Positions 1 through 9,147 of a stretch of DNA of 55,361 nucleotides are shown here, one piece after another. Made by a program: the position numbers and the translations under genes. The DNA lies in contig JBJKVQ010000039.1 of the NCBI GenBank assembly GCA_045562575.1, positions 1 through 55,361 on the forward strand. Reading direction: 5' to 3'. The DNA is from UBA6952 sp045562575. Its GTDB lineage: Bacteria > Chloroflexota > Dehalococcoidia > Lucifugimonadales > UBA6952. A model generated the notes under the pieces. That model searched no databases. It was not told where the DNA came from and saw only the letters and a program-made list of their open reading frames with translations. Position 1 is the first letter of the stretch; each line of letters begins with the position of its first letter.

Positions 1-35
1 GAACTACCACCATATTTATGTACTACTATGCCCAT
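1..35 (-). CDS. lysC: Aspartate kinase, N-terminal fragment (cut by window edge)
   Basis: Read on the minus strand, an ATG at 35 opens a frame that translates as MGIVVHKYGGSS before the window ends. This is the typical start of aspartokinases, whose first strand carries the K-[FY]-G-G-[TS]-S nucleotide-binding signature. The ATG lies one base beyond the thrB stop codon, so the two genes are probably translationally coupled and cotranscribed in the order thrB then aspartate kinase. The enzyme makes aspartyl phosphate, the entry step to threonine, methionine and lysine. Only 11 full codons are visible, so a monofunctional LysC cannot be told from a fused aspartate kinase-homoserine dehydrogenase. 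Confidence 0.72.
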   Translation of the reverse strand, partial: MGIVVHKYGGS

Positions 36-36
36 T

Positions 37-945
37 TTAATACCTTTGTGCACCTTGGTTAGATGGTGCAGTAACTATTACATCTCCATCCAATTGTAAT
101 TTGTCTCCAGCATCTCTCATTTCATATGTAACAGTTATTTCTCTTCCGCTAGTAAAAGCTAATATTGTCGGGCCTGCACCAGAAAGACAAGCTCCAAGAG
201 CACCGCCATCCATTGCAGACTTAATCACAATATCCATACCTCTGAAAACAGACTTACGAGAAGGTTGATGTAATGCATCCTGCATAGCTATGCTTAGTAA
301 ATTATAATCACTAGTGTTTAATGCATTAATTAGCAATCCAAGTCTTGAAATATTATAAACAGCATCCATTCTTGACACAGTGTCTTTTAATAAATTCCTA
401 GCTTCATTTGTTGCCATAGAAAATCCAGGGATATACAAAACACAACGTAAATCTTCAGGAATCGTAATGTTTTGATGAATTAAATTACTATCATTATCAT
501 GTACCACTAAAGTACAACCGCCATATAAAGCAGCAGCTACATTATCCGCATGACCTTCAATTTCATTTGCAAGCTTTAAAAGTAGGTCATAATCTATTGA
601 ATGTTCACATATACTAGCTGCGCCTAATAATCCTGCAATAATAGCACTAGAACTACTACCTAACCCTCTAGAAACAGGGATATTATTTTCACATTTAATA
701 AGTAGTTTAGGCGGTTTTATTTCAAAATAACTAAAGTATTTATGGGCTGAAACAACAATGAGATTCTCACTACCCGTATTCAAAACCTCTTGACCTTGTC
801 CAGTAATTAATACTTCGTCCTTTTGACCTTCTGTGACTGTAAATTCCACATAATTCCAAATATCAAGCGCCATACCAAGGCAATCAAATCCTGGGCCTAT
901 ATTTGCTGTGGTTGCGGGGACTTTAATCCTAACTAATTTTTCCAT
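37..945 (-). CDS. thrB: Homoserine kinase
   Basis: Cytosolic GHMP-family kinase that phosphorylates L-homoserine with ATP, the penultimate step of threonine synthesis. The N-terminal PATTANIGPGFDCLG segment (residues 10-24), the glycine/serine-rich ATP loop PVSRGLGSSSS (residues 90-100) and the C-terminal GACLSGAGPTILAF motif are all present and in order. The 302-residue length is normal for ThrB. The start is supported by a GGAG ribosome site seven bases upstream. It sits directly before an aspartate kinase start on the same strand, fitting a small amino-acid operon. A threonine-synthase-like gene lies far away at 43951. Confidence 0.93.
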   Translation of the reverse strand: MEKLVRIKVPATTANIGPGFDCLGMALDIWNYVEFTVTEGQKDEVLITGQGQEVLNTGSENLIVVSAHKYFSYFEIKPPKLLIKCENNIPVSRGLGSSSSAIIAGLLGAASICEHSIDYDLLLKLANEIEGHADNVAAALYGGCTLVVHDNDSNLIHQNITIPEDLRCVLYIPGFSMATNEARNLLKDTVSRMDAVYNISRLGLLINALNTSDYNLLSIAMQDALHQPSRKSVFRGMDIVIKSAMDGGALGACLSGAGPTILAFTSGREITVTYEMRDAGDKLQLDGDVIVTAPSNQGAQRY

Positions 946-1010
946 ATTATATCTCCAGTAATATTATACATACCTGTGGTTAATGAGACAACGTGAGATT
1001 AATATAGAAA

Positions 1011-2024
1011 TTAATCGAGGAGAGTTTTTAATATTTTTTTTGTATATTCCAAATCTCCAGCAGGCATTTGAATTAACTGTAAATCAGCACCAAGCTCAGA
1101 TCGCTCGATAAATTTATCTTTAATTTCTTCAATGGTTCCTATTACTTGCATTGATTCAATCATTTCATTTGTTATTGCATTTATAGACTTATCAACCTCT
1201 CGTGATTCCCAAGCGTTTCTTGAAATTTGTACTTCTTCTTCGAATCCATTACGAATCAAAGCTTCCCAATAAAATGTACCCATTCTATTAATATAGTAAT
1301 GAACCAATTGTTTAGATTGTTGCCATTTAGAGTCATCATCATCACCGTTTAAAACAACAAGTCTTGTTTGTGGGGCAATAGTTAAACTTTTTTTGGGATC
1401 TACCAAATCTGCACCTACTTGTAATTCTTGTCGTAATGATCCAAATTGCTCTTTGGGCCAATGAATAGGGAATATTCCATCAGCTATTTCTCCAGATTGC
1501 TTTACAGATTTTGGAGTTAATGATGCTATATAAATTGGAATATAATTTCTTGGACGATCATATTCTAATTTAAACCCACGTTCTAATTTATATATTTCAC
1601 CATCATATATTAATTTTTCTCCTGAAATCAGAATTTTAAATATATCTATATATTCCCTCATTCTTCTCAGAGGCTTCTGGTAATCAATACCATGAAAATG
1701 CTCTATCACATTTGCCCCTGAAGCACCCAAACCAAATATCATTCTTCCATTAGAAAGTACTTCTAATGAAGCAAATTCTTGTGCTAATGCAGCTGGACTT
1801 CTGGAAAACGAATTTAATATACAAGATCCTATCTGAATTGAATTTGTCTGAGTTGCGATTAAACTCATCCATGGTATTGCAGACAAGCCCCAAGCTTCTG
1901 AAACCATTACACATTCAACGCCCAAGCTCTCAGCTAATTTAATTTTATCTATTCCTAATTGCCAATCTTGAGCAGAAGTTTCATTACTAACTCCACCAAA
2001 TTGGGCTAATACTCCAAGTCTCAT
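1011..2024 (-). CDS. Luciferase-like flavin-dependent monooxygenase (LLM class)
   Basis: Bacterial luciferase-like TIM-barrel protein of 337 residues. Family members use reduced FMN or F420 to oxidise small organic substrates. Recognisable parts are the start MRLGVLAQFGG, a central SNGRMIFGLGASG segment (the family's cofactor-contact region), the RMREYIDIFKIL helix and the IPIYIASLTPKS strand. An AAGGAGA ribosome site precedes the ATG. It lies 15 bases downstream of the CoA-transferase at 2040 on the same strand, so it probably belongs to the same transcript. The substrate and the choice between FMN and F420 cannot be settled from sequence. One of three such genes in the window. Confidence 0.85.
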   Translation of the reverse strand: MRLGVLAQFGGVSNETSAQDWQLGIDKIKLAESLGVECVMVSEAWGLSAIPWMSLIATQTNSIQIGSCILNSFSRSPAALAQEFASLEVLSNGRMIFGLGASGANVIEHFHGIDYQKPLRRMREYIDIFKILISGEKLIYDGEIYKLERGFKLEYDRPRNYIPIYIASLTPKSVKQSGEIADGIFPIHWPKEQFGSLRQELQVGADLVDPKKSLTIAPQTRLVVLNGDDDDSKWQQSKQLVHYYINRMGTFYWEALIRNGFEEEVQISRNAWESREVDKSINAITNEMIESMQVIGTIEEIKDKFIERSELGADLQLIQMPAGDLEYTKKILKTLLD

Positions 2025-2039
2025 AGGTCTCCTTGTAAT

Positions 2040-3260
2040 TTATTCTAAAACACCTTTCGATATCAATTCAGCAAACAGATCATCAGGTATATCTAATATA
2101 TCTTTACAAATATATTCTAAATGTTCTCCCAGTAATGGTGCTGCAGAATCAGGATATCGATCGCTATTTTCATATATAAAGCTAGGAGTCAAAATGTGAT
2201 GATATCCCATATCTTCATGAGGCCTTACCACAAAATGATTTCGATGCCTTAATTGTGGATCGCGAAATAAATCAGAAGCATTTTGAACTACACCGGCCGG
2301 AACCCCATTCTGTTGCAACATATGCATCAAGTTAAATGAATCCTTATTTATTGTCCATGCGCTTATAATTTGGTCTAATTCTGATTCATTTTGTTTTCGT
2401 TTTTCAAAAGTTTTAAATTTTGGCAAATCTACAATATCATCTCTAGCCATAAGATTACAAAGTATCGACCATTGATGATTATTTTCTATAACTATTGAAC
2501 ACCAATTATCGTCACCGCTACATTGATATGTATTATGGGGGCAATAATCAACATCTTGGTTACCCATACGTGTAGTTAATTTCCCTTCATTTAAGTAATA
2601 CATTAATTGAGGACCAGCAAATTGCAGTGTACTTTCAAACATCGATTGGTCTATATATTGTCCCTTACCAGTACGATTTCTATAATCTAGAGCAGCCATA
2701 ACAGCAATAATAAAGTAATTCCATGAAACAAAATCAGCATAAGCAGAATAGGGTCCAACAGGATCTTTATCTGGCCAACCAGTATTTTCATACCATCCTG
2801 ATAGAGCAGCAGCCAATTGACCTGTACCTCTCAAATCAGCATATGGGCCAGTATTGCCCATTAGACATGCACTTAACATTATTAATTCAGGTTTTATTGC
2901 AGCTAAGTCGTCATATGTCATACCCCACATTGGTAACACTCTTGGAGTAAATGCAGTAACTATTATGTCTGCCCATGGTACTAAATGATTTTTAACAAAA
3001 TCAACACTTTCAGGATTCCTCATATTAATCGGAAGTGAGAGTTTTCCAGCATTATACATAGCAAAATAACCACTACGATTTGGGCTAGGATCTTCACCCT
3101 TGTAAGGGGTAGCTGATCGTAAGGTATCTGAACGACTGGAAGATTCAATCTTTATAACTTCTGCTCCACAATCTGACAAAATACGAGTAGAAGCAGGCCC
3201 CATGACTATAGTTGTAAAATCCAATATTTTAATACCTTCAAGTGGTTTATTCTTTACCAT
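2040..3260 (-). CDS. CaiB/BaiF family III CoA-transferase, Asp-containing member of pair 1
   Basis: Family III CoA-transferase of 406 residues that would move CoA between carboxylic acids in the cytosol. The N-terminal LEGIKILDFTTIVMGPASTR block and the late TGKGQYIDQS block are characteristic. Counting back 25 residues from the Gln of TGKGQ gives Asp176, the same spacing as the catalytic Asp169 of formyl-CoA transferase, so this subunit should be able to form the acyl anhydride. It lies 6 bases downstream of a second transferase (3267-4469) that lacks the Asp. It is more like the protein at 9144 than its neighbour, sharing YCPHN and NNHQW segments. Confidence 0.9.
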   Translation of the reverse strand: MVKNKPLEGIKILDFTTIVMGPASTRILSDCGAEVIKIESSSRSDTLRSATPYKGEDPSPNRSGYFAMYNAGKLSLPINMRNPESVDFVKNHLVPWADIIVTAFTPRVLPMWGMTYDDLAAIKPELIMLSACLMGNTGPYADLRGTGQLAAALSGWYENTGWPDKDPVGPYSAYADFVSWNYFIIAVMAALDYRNRTGKGQYIDQSMFESTLQFAGPQLMYYLNEGKLTTRMGNQDVDYCPHNTYQCSGDDNWCSIVIENNHQWSILCNLMARDDIVDLPKFKTFEKRKQNESELDQIISAWTINKDSFNLMHMLQQNGVPAGVVQNASDLFRDPQLRHRNHFVVRPHEDMGYHHILTPSFIYENSDRYPDSAAPLLGEHLEYICKDILDIPDDLFAELISKGVLE

Positions 3261-3266
3261 TTTTAC

Positions 3267-4469
3267 CTATAATTCTGATTTTATCTCTTGATTGTGTTCA
3301 CCTAGTAAAGGAGCGCTACGATAATAATGCATTTCGAATTCTGATGATAAAAATGGCGCTCCGGGATACTTAAGTGTTTTATTTAAATTCGCATTAAAAT
3401 TACTGTGCCAAAATTCTCTGGAAGCTAATTGAGGATTTTCTACGACGTCTCCCAAATGATTTACAGGAGCCATAGTGTATCTCTCTTTAACAGCAGCTTC
3501 AAGTAATTCAGATTTTGTTTTGGTTTTTAAAAATTCCCCAATTGCACCAAACACTTTCTCTCTATCTTTTTCAGGCGTATTCAAAGCATCAAAAGTCGAC
3601 CAGTCAAAATCTTTGAGATAATCGGGGACCTCTCCTTCTTTTTCCATCCATCCGATTACACCTTGTTGTACACTTTCTCCCAAACGACCACCAAAACTCA
3701 TGAATACAACGTATCCATCCTTACACGGATAAAGAGTTCGAGTCTTTGTAGTGCCAAATTGGCGCCATCCTCCTTGACGTTTCAAAATAACATCCTCATA
3801 TTCATACCATTGATATGTATGTGTCAAAAACCAAGGGCCAGTATGCTGCACAGATTGATCTATAAAATCTCCCAATTGATTTTGATTTCTTTTATATAAG
3901 GAAATTAGTGCTGCTGAAGCCGCCGAAGCTGATGCATGATAATATGATTGAGGAGTTATACTAATTCGTACAGGTGCTCTTTCAGGGTCTCCACACATCC
4001 ACATATATCCACCTAAAGACCATACAACTAAATCGGGACCCAAATAATTCATATACGGACCATCTTGACCAAAAGGAGTAATTGAAGTCATGATCAATTT
4101 AGGATTTATTTTAATTAAATCTTGATAACTTAATCCTTTTGATTTCAAATATCCTGGTTCAAATGAATCAAATAAAAAATCCGTACCGATAATTAATTTT
4201 TTGAATAATTCTATATCTTGATGATTTTCTAAATCTAGAGTTATTCCACGTTTGTTAGCGTTTAAGTAATGCCATTCATAACTGCTATCAATATGCGGTT
4301 TGTCATCGATAAAAGGACCTCTAAATCGGCTTATATCCCCATTTGGGGATTCTATTTTTATAACATCAGCACCTAAGTCAGCAAAAATTTTACCAGATAA
4401 ACTACAGGCACCTTGCGTAATATCTAATACTTTATATGGAGATAGCATACTTGCGTTTTGATAAGTCAT
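3267..4469 (-). CDS. CaiB/BaiF family III CoA-transferase homologue lacking catalytic Asp, pair 1
   Basis: 400-residue member of the CaiB/BaiF family, with a typical N-terminal block (SPYKVLDITQGACSLSGK) and FADLGADVIKIESPNGD segment. Where the catalytic aspartate should be (residues 170-180) the sequence reads SITPQSYYHAS, with no acidic residue within about ten positions on either side, and the TGxGQ motif is altered to NQLGD. It is therefore probably inactive alone and may be a structural or substrate-binding partner of the adjacent Asp-containing gene at 2040. It is the first gene after the terminator at 4520-4559, so a promoter for this minus-strand group should lie in 4470-4520. Confidence 0.87.
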   Translation of the reverse strand: MTYQNASMLSPYKVLDITQGACSLSGKIFADLGADVIKIESPNGDISRFRGPFIDDKPHIDSSYEWHYLNANKRGITLDLENHQDIELFKKLIIGTDFLFDSFEPGYLKSKGLSYQDLIKINPKLIMTSITPFGQDGPYMNYLGPDLVVWSLGGYMWMCGDPERAPVRISITPQSYYHASASAASAALISLYKRNQNQLGDFIDQSVQHTGPWFLTHTYQWYEYEDVILKRQGGWRQFGTTKTRTLYPCKDGYVVFMSFGGRLGESVQQGVIGWMEKEGEVPDYLKDFDWSTFDALNTPEKDREKVFGAIGEFLKTKTKSELLEAAVKERYTMAPVNHLGDVVENPQLASREFWHSNFNANLNKTLKYPGAPFLSSEFEMHYYRSAPLLGEHNQEIKSEL

Positions 4470-4519
4470 GAGATTTCAAATTAAAATTTAAAAATAACAG
4501 TTACACACCTGATTAATAT

Positions 4520-4559
4520 AAAAAAAACATCGTTGAAATACTACTATTTCAACGATGTT
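4520..4559 (-). terminator. Rho-independent terminator of the MMPL gene
   Basis: A perfect 15-bp inverted repeat (4526-4540 with 4545-4559) around a four-base loop. On the minus strand it is followed by a run of at least seven T. It lies about 30 bases beyond the stop codon of the MMPL gene and separates that gene from the CoA-transferase group downstream. Confidence 0.85.
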
Positions 4560-4591
4560 ATTAAGCTTTAGTGCTAAAAATCTAGAAAATA

Positions 4592-6772
4592 TTAATTTTC
4601 GGCTTCAAATTTTACAGTGGGTAACCATTCTAACCATTTTGGCATATACCAGTTGTATTCACCTAATAATTTCATACTTGCTGGAACTAAGATGATTCGA
4701 ATAATAGTTGAGTCTAGTAATATCGCAACAAGTAATCCAAAACCAATTTGTTGCATCATTAACATTTCGCCTAATGCAAATCCTCCAAAAACAGCAACCA
4801 TTATAAGTCCTGCACCAGTAATGATAGTAGCAGTAGAGCTTAACCCATACGAAACAGCAAGAGTGTTATCTTTTGTCTTATTGTAGAATTCTTTAACTCT
4901 ACTAAGTAAAAAAACATGATAATCCATAGATAATCCAAAAACCACACAGAATAAAAATAATGGGATCCATGCTTCAATAATATCTGTTTGTTGGAAACCA
5001 AGTAAATCGCTACCATATCCTTTTTGAAATACTAATACTAATAATCCATATGCAACACCAACAGAAAGTAAGTTCATCAGAACCGCTTTAATTGGAATCA
5101 CTATTGATCTAAACGTCATCGTTAATAATATAAAACTTAAAGTTAAAACTAATGCAAAAACATATGGAGTAAACTGATCAACCATTTGATAAAAATCAGC
5201 ATAAAAAGCGTGTTCTCCACTTACATAAATAGAAGCGTCCATTTCAGAAAAAGCATTAGGAACAATAGAATCACGTAATCTTATGACAGTATTTTCGGAT
5301 TGACTACTACCAACTACAGATGCAGTGGCAATTCTAATTAAAGCTACATCATTAGTTTCATTAATTTGTGGTGTTCCAAGAATTCCTATTAAATCTGGGT
5401 CATTCTGTACAAGTTGATCTAATTTAATTACTGATTCATCTAATAATTCCTGTGTAAATGAACCAGAAACAACTAAATCTTGTGTGGATATAGAACCATA
5501 AGAAAAATCTTCAGTTAAAATATTATAAGCTTTTACAATATCCATATCTTCTGGCATTGTTTCTATACCATTAGCACCAGTAACTAGCGATGTTGTTTGC
5601 ATTGAAATTGGAACCAATACTAATAACACAACAATCAAACTAATTATTGGGAATTTCATAACAAAACCTGCAAACCGTACCCATAGGTTTGCAGAGCTAG
5701 TAATATCATCGCTTTGTGACGCTTTACTATTCAAAAAAGGCACTTTTAGTGAGTTTAGTTTATCCCCAAGCAAACCAATTATTGACGGCAAAAGCGTAAG
5801 ACTAATCATAATAGAAACTACAACTACAATTAGAGCTCCTATGCCTAAACTCACAAAAACTAAAGTAGGTACAATTACAATACCTAATAAGGCTAGCATG
5901 ACAGTTATTCCACTAATAACTACTGAACGTGTAGCTGTAGCTGCTGTTCTTCTAACTGCTTCATATTTATCAAAATCTTGATTTCTTTCCTCACGATATC
6001 TTGAGATAATAAACAAGGTATAATCTATACCAACTGCAAGTCCAATCATCGTAACCATATTAGTTATAAAAAATGACAACTGATATATGTTCCCGATAAT
6101 AGCGACTAACCCTGTAGCTATAACTATACCTAAAAGAGCTAATATAACTGGGAGAACACCTGCAACTACACCTCCAAATACCAAAATTAGAATTACTAAT
6201 GCGACTGAACCACCAATGGATTCACCTCTTATTAAGTCTTCTTCGGAAAGTTCATTAGAGGCAGAAGCAATGGAAGCTTCGCCTAAAATTAGTACTTGAA
6301 AGTTTAATTCTTCGTTGTATTTATTAACAATTTCAATAACTTTGGGAATATTTTTTATTCCTGCATCTACATTTATTGCCATAGTTAGTCCGATCAATGT
6401 AGCATTTTGATCTATTGAAACTGATTGGGGGTCCTTTGTTTGATAATAGCTGTAACTATTCTTTACTGTATCACTGCCTAAATCGTTTAAATCTGTTTGA
6501 ATGGATGTAACAACTTTTTCAAATTCAGGACTATCGACCTTAAATGTATCCGATTTAATAACTATTAATTCACTAGCAAGCCTTGGCCCAGTTAAATCAA
6601 TTAATGCCTCTTGGCCTTTTTCGGATTCCGGATTTGTAATAAAAGTAAATTCAGTTGTTAATCCATCTTCTAAAAATGCAATATTCAAATAGATAGATAA
6701 ACTAAATATAAGTAACCAAGTAAAAATTACTTTGAGCGGGTTACGAGCGCAATAAACAGCAAGATTTTCCAT
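4592..6772 (-). CDS. MMPL-family RND transporter
   Basis: Integral membrane exporter of the MMPL/RND superfamily, 726 residues, with the expected duplicated layout: one membrane helix, a large external domain, a block of helices, then the same again. The first helical block carries GLAVGIDYTLFIISRYREE (Asp250-Tyr251) and the second GLSMDYHVFLLSRVKE, the GxxxDY signatures that carry protons in this family. Such proteins export lipids or hydrophobic molecules, and the cargo here is unknown. A GGAGG site about ten bases upstream supports the start. It is divergent from the dehydrogenase at 6980, with 207 bases between, and ends in the terminator at 4520-4559. Confidence 0.9.
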   Translation of the reverse strand: MENLAVYCARNPLKVIFTWLLIFSLSIYLNIAFLEDGLTTEFTFITNPESEKGQEALIDLTGPRLASELIVIKSDTFKVDSPEFEKVVTSIQTDLNDLGSDTVKNSYSYYQTKDPQSVSIDQNATLIGLTMAINVDAGIKNIPKVIEIVNKYNEELNFQVLILGEASIASASNELSEEDLIRGESIGGSVALVILILVFGGVVAGVLPVILALLGIVIATGLVAIIGNIYQLSFFITNMVTMIGLAVGIDYTLFIISRYREERNQDFDKYEAVRRTAATATRSVVISGITVMLALLGIVIVPTLVFVSLGIGALIVVVVSIMISLTLLPSIIGLLGDKLNSLKVPFLNSKASQSDDITSSANLWVRFAGFVMKFPIISLIVVLLVLVPISMQTTSLVTGANGIETMPEDMDIVKAYNILTEDFSYGSISTQDLVVSGSFTQELLDESVIKLDQLVQNDPDLIGILGTPQINETNDVALIRIATASVVGSSQSENTVIRLRDSIVPNAFSEMDASIYVSGEHAFYADFYQMVDQFTPYVFALVLTLSFILLTMTFRSIVIPIKAVLMNLLSVGVAYGLLVLVFQKGYGSDLLGFQQTDIIEAWIPLFLFCVVFGLSMDYHVFLLSRVKEFYNKTKDNTLAVSYGLSSTATIITGAGLIMVAVFGGFALGEMLMMQQIGFGLLVAILLDSTIIRIILVPASMKLLGEYNWYMPKWLEWLPTVKFEAEN

Positions 6773-6979
6773 TAATGTAAGGCCTCCGATAAATTTAATG
6801 AGTGAACAATTTGTATTATATACCTTACATTATACCAATATATTAACAAAATATGTTGGCTATTTATAACAGTTGCCTGAATTGCGTGTATTCTAAATCC
6901 TATTTTATATGCTAGCAAACATGCATTTAAAGTTATATAATCCCGTATGTGAATGCAACCTTGAAGAAATGGGGATGAT

Positions 6980-7939
6980 ATGAGAGCTGCTCAATTGACA
7001 AGTCCAAAAACTTTAGAATTAACTGAAATAGAGGTTCCTACTCCAAACGAAGAGGAAATATTGGTTAAGTTAGAAACTATTTCAGTATGCGGAAGTGACT
7101 TAAGAAAATTTGATGCGGTACTACCTGAAGAACAGTATCCATTAGAAATTGGAAAACCAAACCATGAATGTATTGGAATAGTTGTTGAAAGCAAATCAAA
7201 CCTTTACAAAGAAGGAGATAGGGTGATTGTTCTTGCCTCAAAATCTGATGGGCTCAAAGAATATATGACTGAACATGAGACTAATGCAGTTCTTGTGCCA
7301 AATTATGGAGACCCAGCAGTATGGTTGATGTGTCAACCAATGGGTACAGTTTTATTTTCATGCCAAGAAACCGGATCGTTTTTAGGTAAAAACGTAGCTG
7401 TGCTTGGTCAAGGCCCAATCGGTTTGAATTTTACTAGTTTAGTAGCTTCTGGTGGCGCAAAAAATGTTATTACTACGGACTTACTTGATAATAGACTAGA
7501 AGTTTCAAAAAATATTGGCGCAACCCATACTATAAATCCTAGTAAATCAAACGCTCTTGAAATAATAGAAGAAATAACTAATGGGGAATTAGTAGATATT
7601 GTTATTGAAGCTGCAGGTGAAGAATCTACTCTTAACCAATGTTTTGAATTTGTCAAAAGACAAGGATTTGTAACCTTATTTGGCGTTCAATGGAATGACA
7701 ATCTTAATCTAGACATAGGAACTATGTTTGATAAACAGGTTAAACTCATAGCCACATCAAGCGCTAGAAGTGGTAGAAGAAATATAGCTGTAGAACAAAC
7801 AATAAGTCTTGTTGATCAAAATCGGCTAACACTTGATCATTTAATTACACACAGAAAAACATTTGATGATGTTCAAGAAGCATATGATATGTATAGTGAT
7901 AAAACAGACAACTGCCTAAAAGTGGTTATGGAATTTTAA
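6980..7939 (+). CDS. Medium-chain zinc-type alcohol dehydrogenase, short form
   Basis: Medium-chain dehydrogenase/reductase related to threonine and sorbitol dehydrogenases, 319 residues and so slightly short. Cys37 (VCGSD) and His62-Glu63 (NHECIG) match the first catalytic zinc ligands. The usual EPL third-ligand motif reads CQPMG (Gln119), and the four-cysteine structural zinc lobe is missing, which explains the shortness. A Rossmann fold follows (VLGQGPIGLNF, about residues 140-150). A GGGGATGAT sequence precedes the ATG, and a TATAAT box at 6936 without a clear -35 may be its promoter. It is the first gene of the long plus-strand run and overlaps the next gene by one base (TAATG). Confidence 0.85.
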   Translation: MRAAQLTSPKTLELTEIEVPTPNEEEILVKLETISVCGSDLRKFDAVLPEEQYPLEIGKPNHECIGIVVESKSNLYKEGDRVIVLASKSDGLKEYMTEHETNAVLVPNYGDPAVWLMCQPMGTVLFSCQETGSFLGKNVAVLGQGPIGLNFTSLVASGGAKNVITTDLLDNRLEVSKNIGATHTINPSKSNALEIIEEITNGELVDIVIEAAGEESTLNQCFEFVKRQGFVTLFGVQWNDNLNLDIGTMFDKQVKLIATSSARSGRRNIAVEQTISLVDQNRLTLDHLITHRKTFDDVQEAYDMYSDKTDNCLKVVMEF

Positions 7940-9147
7940 TGGGAATTATGAAAAATTTTTTAGACGGTATTAGAGTGCTTGATTTCACACAGTATATTTC
8001 TGGTCCTTATTGTACAAAATTATTTGCCACGTTAGGGGCTGATGTTCTAAAAATAGAAAAACCTATCACAGGAGACCCTCTTAGGCATCAACCTCCATTT
8101 GCAAACAAAACTATATCAGCAGAAACAAGTGCATGGTTTTTGTATCTTAACACTTCAAAAAAAAGTATCTGCATAGATATAAAAACACCTGAAGGAAGAA
8201 ATACAATACTAAAAATGTTACCTAATATTGATTTAATCGTTGAAAACTTTTCTCCAGGGACTATGAAAAATCTTGGACTTGATTATGAAACCGTTTCTGC
8301 AATAAATCCTTCAATAGTAATGACATCTATTTCTAATTATGGACAAAGTGGACCTTATCGCGACTGGAAGGCTACAGAACTTAACTTATACGCTTCTGGT
8401 GGATTAATGAAGATAACGGGAGAACCTGATAATTATCCATTAAAGGAAGGGGCTCCTTTAGCACAACTAGGTTGTGGACAAAATGCTTTTGTAGCAAGTT
8501 TAGGTGCAACAATGTTTGCTGAAGATACTGGTGTCGGTCAATACATTGATATTTCAATTGCTGAATATGGAACTAATGTTATGGAAAACGCTTTTATGCA
8601 ATATAGCTACTCTGGAGTTGAATATACAAGAGTAGGCAATAGAGGATATGGAAGAGCTGCATGGGGTATTTATCCATGTGCAGACGGTTTTGTAGGAATT
8701 ATTTCAGGTCCTGATCATCGTTGGCCTGAATTTGCGTCTATTATGGAGAGAGAAGAGTTATCCGATCCTAAATATGGGACAAGAAGTGGACGTCTAGAAT
8801 ATGCTGATGAAATTGATGCTTTAATGCTACCTTGGTTAATAGAAAACAAAAAAGAAGATATATTTAAAGCTGGTCAAGAACATGGCCTTGGTTTTGCATA
8901 TGTTTCAACAATTAGTGACATACTAGAAATGGAACAACTTGTCGATAGAGGTTACTTTATTGAAATTAAACATCCCATTGCTGGTAATTTTCTCTATCCA
9001 GGTATGCCCATCAAGACTGCTAAAGACAAATGGGTATACACAAGTGCTCCTCTCTTAGGAGAAGATACAAAAACCGCATTAAATAAATATGCATCAATGT
9101 TAGAAAATTCTATCGAAGAAGGTATTAACAAAGGATATCTTCAATGA
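7939..9147 (+). CDS. CaiB/BaiF family III CoA-transferase homologue lacking catalytic Asp, pair 2
   Basis: 402-residue CaiB/BaiF protein with the usual opening (LDGIRVLDFTQYISGPYCTK), TLGADVLKIEKP and TGVGQYIDIS blocks. At the position of the catalytic aspartate, 25 residues before the Gln of TGVGQ, it has Gln176 in the segment PLAQLGCG. It therefore probably cannot form the covalent anhydride. The next gene overlaps it (ATGA) and does carry the Asp, repeating the arrangement at 2040-4469. An internal ATG at 7948 is an alternative start. TAATG coupling to the upstream dehydrogenase favours 7939. Confidence 0.88.
   Translation: MGIMKNFLDGIRVLDFTQYISGPYCTKLFATLGADVLKIEKPITGDPLRHQPPFANKTISAETSAWFLYLNTSKKSICIDIKTPEGRNTILKMLPNIDLIVENFSPGTMKNLGLDYETVSAINPSIVMTSISNYGQSGPYRDWKATELNLYASGGLMKITGEPDNYPLKEGAPLAQLGCGQNAFVASLGATMFAEDTGVGQYIDISIAEYGTNVMENAFMQYSYSGVEYTRVGNRGYGRAAWGIYPCADGFVGIISGPDHRWPEFASIMEREELSDPKYGTRSGRLEYADEIDALMLPWLIENKKEDIFKAGQEHGLGFAYVSTISDILEMEQLVDRGYFIEIKHPIAGNFLYPGMPIKTAKDKWVYTSAPLLGEDTKTALNKYASMLENSIEEGINKGYLQ

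Noticed and set aside
6936..6941. TATAAT box before the dehydrogenase gene
   Set aside because: It is a perfect -10 match but has no acceptable -35 at 16-18 bases, so I mention it only with the gene and do not call a promoter.
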